From the NCBI GenBank assembly GCA_041396585.1, contig JAWKYG010000002.1, forward strand, positions 186,001 to 250,000: a DNA stretch of 64,000 bases, given 5' to 3'. Of this stretch, positions 61,633 through 64,000 are shown in pieces; positions within the stretch are counted from its first letter, which is position 1, and each line of letters starts with the position of its first letter. A program made the position numbers and the translations under genes. This DNA comes from JAUIAI01 sp041396585 (GTDB taxonomy: Bacteria; Pseudomonadota; Gammaproteobacteria; Burkholderiales; Burkholderiaceae_E). The notes beneath the pieces are model-generated. The model was given only the letters and a program-made list of their open reading frames with translations. It ran no database searches and had not been told where the DNA came from.

Positions 61633-63612
61633 TCACACGCGGTGCCGACGTGCCCTGACCGGCGCAGCCGACGGCTCCAGCAGGCGGATCACGGCATTGC
61701 GCAGATCGTCGGTGCTGGAGATCGCGGCATCGAGCGCCTCGCCGACATGGATATGGATCGAGTTGCGCAAACCCCGGCGCAGGGGGGCAACCATCGCCCG
61801 GCCTTGCTCGATTCGCGAGAAGAACGAGCCCCAGAGGCCGTTCAGGCCGACCGGGACCACCGGCACCTTCACGCCCTGCCCGGCGGCATCGGCCAGGATG
61901 CGCAGCGCGCCCGCGCGGAACTCTCCCAACTCCCCGTTGCGCGTGATCGCGCCCTCGGGAAAGATGGCCAGCAGATCACCGTCGCGCAGTACCCGCTGGG
62001 CCTGGTCCATGGCCGTGCGGTAGCACTCGGGATTCTCGTCGCGCGGGGCGATCGGAATCGCCTTGGCCAGCTTGAACAGCGCGCCGAGCACCGGCTGCGC
62101 GAAGATGCGATGATCCATCAGGAAGCGTACCGGACGCGGGCTCGCCGCCATCAGCAGGATCGCATCGACGAACGAGACATGATTGGCGATCAACAATGCC
62201 GGCCCGCTGGCGGGGATGCGCCCGGCGCCGCTGATCCGACAGCGGTAGATCATGCTGGCCGCCACCCAGCAGATGAAGCGCAGCAGGTACTCGGGCACCA
62301 GGGTGAAGATGACCAGCGCGACCACCGCGTTCAGAAGGCCGGCCACGAGGAACAACTCGGGCACGCTCAGCCCGGCCGAGAGCAGCATGCCGGCGCCCAG
62401 CGAACTGAGCACCATCAGCGCCGCATTGAGGATGTTGTTGGCGGCGATGATGCGCGCGCGGTGGGTCGGCTGCGAGCGGGTCTGGATCAGCGCATACATC
62501 GGCACGCTGTACAGGCCGGTGAAGAACGACAGCAGGATCAGATCGGCCATCACACGCCAGTGGGCGGCGTGGCTGATGAATTCGCCGATCGACAGTGACC
62601 CGGCGGCCATGTCGGTGGCGCGCGTGCCCAGCCAGAGATCGACCGCGAATACCGTCATACCGATAGCGCCCAGGGGCACCAGACCGATCTCCACCTGCCG
62701 CCTGGACAGGGTTTCGCAGGCCAGCGAGCCGGCGCCGATGCCAACGGAGAACAGCACCAGCAGCAGTGAGGCCACCTGCTCGTTTCCGCCCAGCACCTCA
62801 CGGGCGAACACCGGGAACTGGGCGAGGAAGATCGCGCCGAAGCACCACATCCAGGAGATGCCGAGCAGGGAACGGAACACGGTCTTGTCGGCGTGCGCCA
62901 GGCGCAGATTGCGCCAGGTCTCGCTCAGCGGATTCGGATTGATGCGCAGATCGGCAGCCAGTGACGGCGATTCGGGCACGCGCGCCGCGGTGATACGGCC
63001 CAGGACCGCCAGTGCCAGACAGCCAAGCGCCACCCAGAGCGGGCCGAGTTCGGGGATCGCGATCAGCAGGCCACCGGCGACATTGCCGAGCAGGATGGCG
63101 ACGAAGGTGCCCATTTCCACCATGCCGTTACCGCCAGTGATCTCATGCTCATCGAGATGCTGGGGCAGGTAGGCGTACTTGAGCGGCCCGAACACCGCCG
63201 ACTGCGCACCCATCAGAAAGATGCAGCCGAGTAGCAGCGGGATCTGGGCGAAAACCAGGCCGATCGCGGCCAGCGCCATGATCAGAATCTCGCTGGTCTT
63301 CAACGCACGGATCAGCCGGGCCTTGTCGAATTTGTCCGCCAGCTGGCCGCTGGTGGCCGACAGCAGCATGAAGGGCGCGATGAATAACGCACCGATGACC
63401 AGGCCGGCCTTTGCCGGCGGCAACCATGCGAGCTGCAGCTGATAGGTGACCATCACGGTCAGCGCGAACTTGAACAGGTTGTCATTGGCGGCACCAAGGA
63501 ACTGGGTCCAGAAAAACGGCGCGAAGCGGCGTTGGCGCAGCAGCGCGAACTGGCCGGTTTCGGGCCGCTCGAGGGGGGCGTCTGCGTGGCATTGGCGTGA
63601 GTTGGGCATCAT
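61633..63612 (-). CDS. MFS transporter fused to a 1-acyl-glycerophosphate acyltransferase (LplT-Aas-like)
   Basis: A 659-residue protein. Residues 20-420 form an LplT-like MFS lysophospholipid flippase (FLGAANDNLFKFALTVMV, SGQLADKFDKARLIR, GPLKYAYLPQHL). Residues 435-640 form a PlsC acyltransferase with NHVSFVDA (NHx4D-type), PRPVRFLMDH and FPEGAITRNGEL. It should import and reacylate lysophospholipids. There is no AMP-ligase domain, unlike the three-part fusions of some bacteria. ATG 63612 or the adjacent ATG 63609 may be used. Confidence 0.93.
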   Translation of the reverse strand: MMPNSRQCHADAPLERPETGQFALLRQRRFAPFFWTQFLGAANDNLFKFALTVMVTYQLQLAWLPPAKAGLVIGALFIAPFMLLSATSGQLADKFDKARLIRALKTSEILIMALAAIGLVFAQIPLLLGCIFLMGAQSAVFGPLKYAYLPQHLDEHEITGGNGMVEMGTFVAILLGNVAGGLLIAIPELGPLWVALGCLALAVLGRITAARVPESPSLAADLRINPNPLSETWRNLRLAHADKTVFRSLLGISWMWCFGAIFLAQFPVFAREVLGGNEQVASLLLVLFSVGIGAGSLACETLSRRQVEIGLVPLGAIGMTVFAVDLWLGTRATDMAAGSLSIGEFISHAAHWRVMADLILLSFFTGLYSVPMYALIQTRSQPTHRARIIAANNILNAALMVLSSLGAGMLLSAGLSVPELFLVAGLLNAVVALVIFTLVPEYLLRFICWVAASMIYRCRISGAGRIPASGPALLIANHVSFVDAILLMAASPRPVRFLMDHRIFAQPVLGALFKLAKAIPIAPRDENPECYRTAMDQAQRVLRDGDLLAIFPEGAITRNGELGEFRAGALRILADAAGQGVKVPVVPVGLNGLWGSFFSRIEQGRAMVAPLRRGLRNSIHIHVGEALDAAISSTDDLRNAVIRLLEPSAAPVRARRHRV

Positions 63613-63627
63613 GGTCTCGGAAAGGTC

Positions 63628-63699
63628 GAGAGGGCGAGAGGGCGAGAGGGCGAGAGGGCGAGAGGGCGGGAGGGCGGGAGGGCGGGAGGGCGGGAGGGC
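63628..63699. repeat. 8-bp tandem repeat, nine units
   Basis: Five copies of GAGAGGGC (63628-63667) are followed by four of GGGAGGGC (63668-63699). The block lies just upstream of the MFS-acyltransferase start, so copy-number change could alter its promoter or leader. Confidence 0.92.
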
Positions 63700-63753
63700 G
63701 ATTCGGATCGCGGCGGCAGGCCACCCGCCCGTTCGCGGGCGGGGGCTCCGATC

Positions 63754-64000
63754 TCACTCGATCAGCACGGCAGGGGCGCCGAAGCCGCCGGCATGGAGCC
63801 AGCCAAGCAGCGAGTCGGCGGTGACGGTTTCGACCCGGTTGCGCTGCAGTTCCCGGCTCGGATGGTCATCGAAGCTGACGTTCGCGCGGCTCAGCGCGGC
63901 GCCGAAGCGCTTGGCGGCGCCGATGCGCAGGGTGCCCGGCCGGTAGTCGTGCATCAACAGCCAGGCCTGCGCGATGCGTCGATCGTGCACGCCCGGCTCC
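63754..64000 (-). CDS. Unidentified protein, C-terminal part only (cut by window edge)
   Basis: The frame stays open to the window end, so only the last 82 residues or so are seen. It contains VHDRRIAQAWLLMHDYRPGTL and ends FGAPAVLIE. I do not recognise the family. No motif supports a function. It is transcribed toward the MFS-acyltransferase gene on the same strand; the 141-base gap holds the 8-bp repeats. Confidence 0.55.
   Translation of the reverse strand, partial: EPGVHDRRIAQAWLLMHDYRPGTLRIGAAKRFGAALSRANVSFDDHPSRELQRNRVETVTADSLLGWLHAGGFGAPAVLIE

Overview
The window is about 64 kb of GC-rich (roughly two-thirds G+C), gene-dense chromosomal DNA. I see no rRNA, tRNA, phage, insertion sequence or CRISPR array. 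Gene content and order (purK next to a Sua5-type tsaC, PPK2, CcmF, sulfide-oxidising flavocytochrome c, glpVSTPQUK, kynurenine and 2-aminobenzoyl-CoA genes) suggest an aerobic or facultative betaproteobacterium (Burkholderiales/Rhodocyclales-like). That placement is inferred from gene families, not from a marker gene.

Layout. 0-9.5 kb: housekeeping genes (purK, tsaC, a hydrolase, PPK2, upp), a small orphan protein, a LysR regulator, a J-domain/PilZ-like protein, an M81 peptidase and a MaoC-like hydratase. 9.5-16.1 kb: AsmA, an aldehyde dehydrogenase, a class III aminotransferase, a NIPSNAP protein and a DedA protein. 16.3-20.5 kb: a sulfide module, with a FisR-type sigma-54 activator divergent from fccA-fccB, followed by a Crp/Fnr regulator. 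20.5-27.1 kb (minus strand): an otnK-otnC-dctPQM set for four-carbon sugar acids, and an MFS transporter. 27.1-34.1 kb: tryptophan breakdown (kynU-kynA-thioesterase-RidA-gcdH) divergent from abmG. 34.2-44.9 kb: a GFA protein and the glycerol regulon, glpR-glpD divergent from glpVSTPQUK. 45.1-47.9 kb: a subtilisin with a GlyGly-CTERM tail joined to a rhombosortase-like domain. 48-64 kb: a DUF1992 protein, a NhaR-like regulator, a YccA protein, ccmF, pdxH, lemA with two TPM-domain genes, hydrolases, allA, ogt, a candidate small RNA, a DUF2237 protein, an MBL hydrolase and an MFS-acyltransferase fusion.

How the genes work together. Three catabolic modules each have recognisable control signals. 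The sulfide module has a near-consensus sigma-54 promoter and TGTCA dyads beside a regulator with the FisR three-cysteine signature. The glycerol regulon has a divergent GlpR control region. The kynurenine/2-aminobenzoyl-CoA pair shares an AT-rich divergent intergenic region.

Caution. At least eight otherwise well-conserved genes (LysR, asmA, aldehyde dehydrogenase, aminotransferase, fisR, glpK, yccA, ccmF) carry one or more frameshifts, several of them compensating pairs. Most are single-base slips in GC-rich runs; one in glpK looks like a 2-bp loss. This looks more like sequence or assembly error than gene decay. It also bears on the most striking feature, the subtilisin-rhombosortase fusion, because losing one G at 47242-47245 would split it into two genes overlapping at TAATG.
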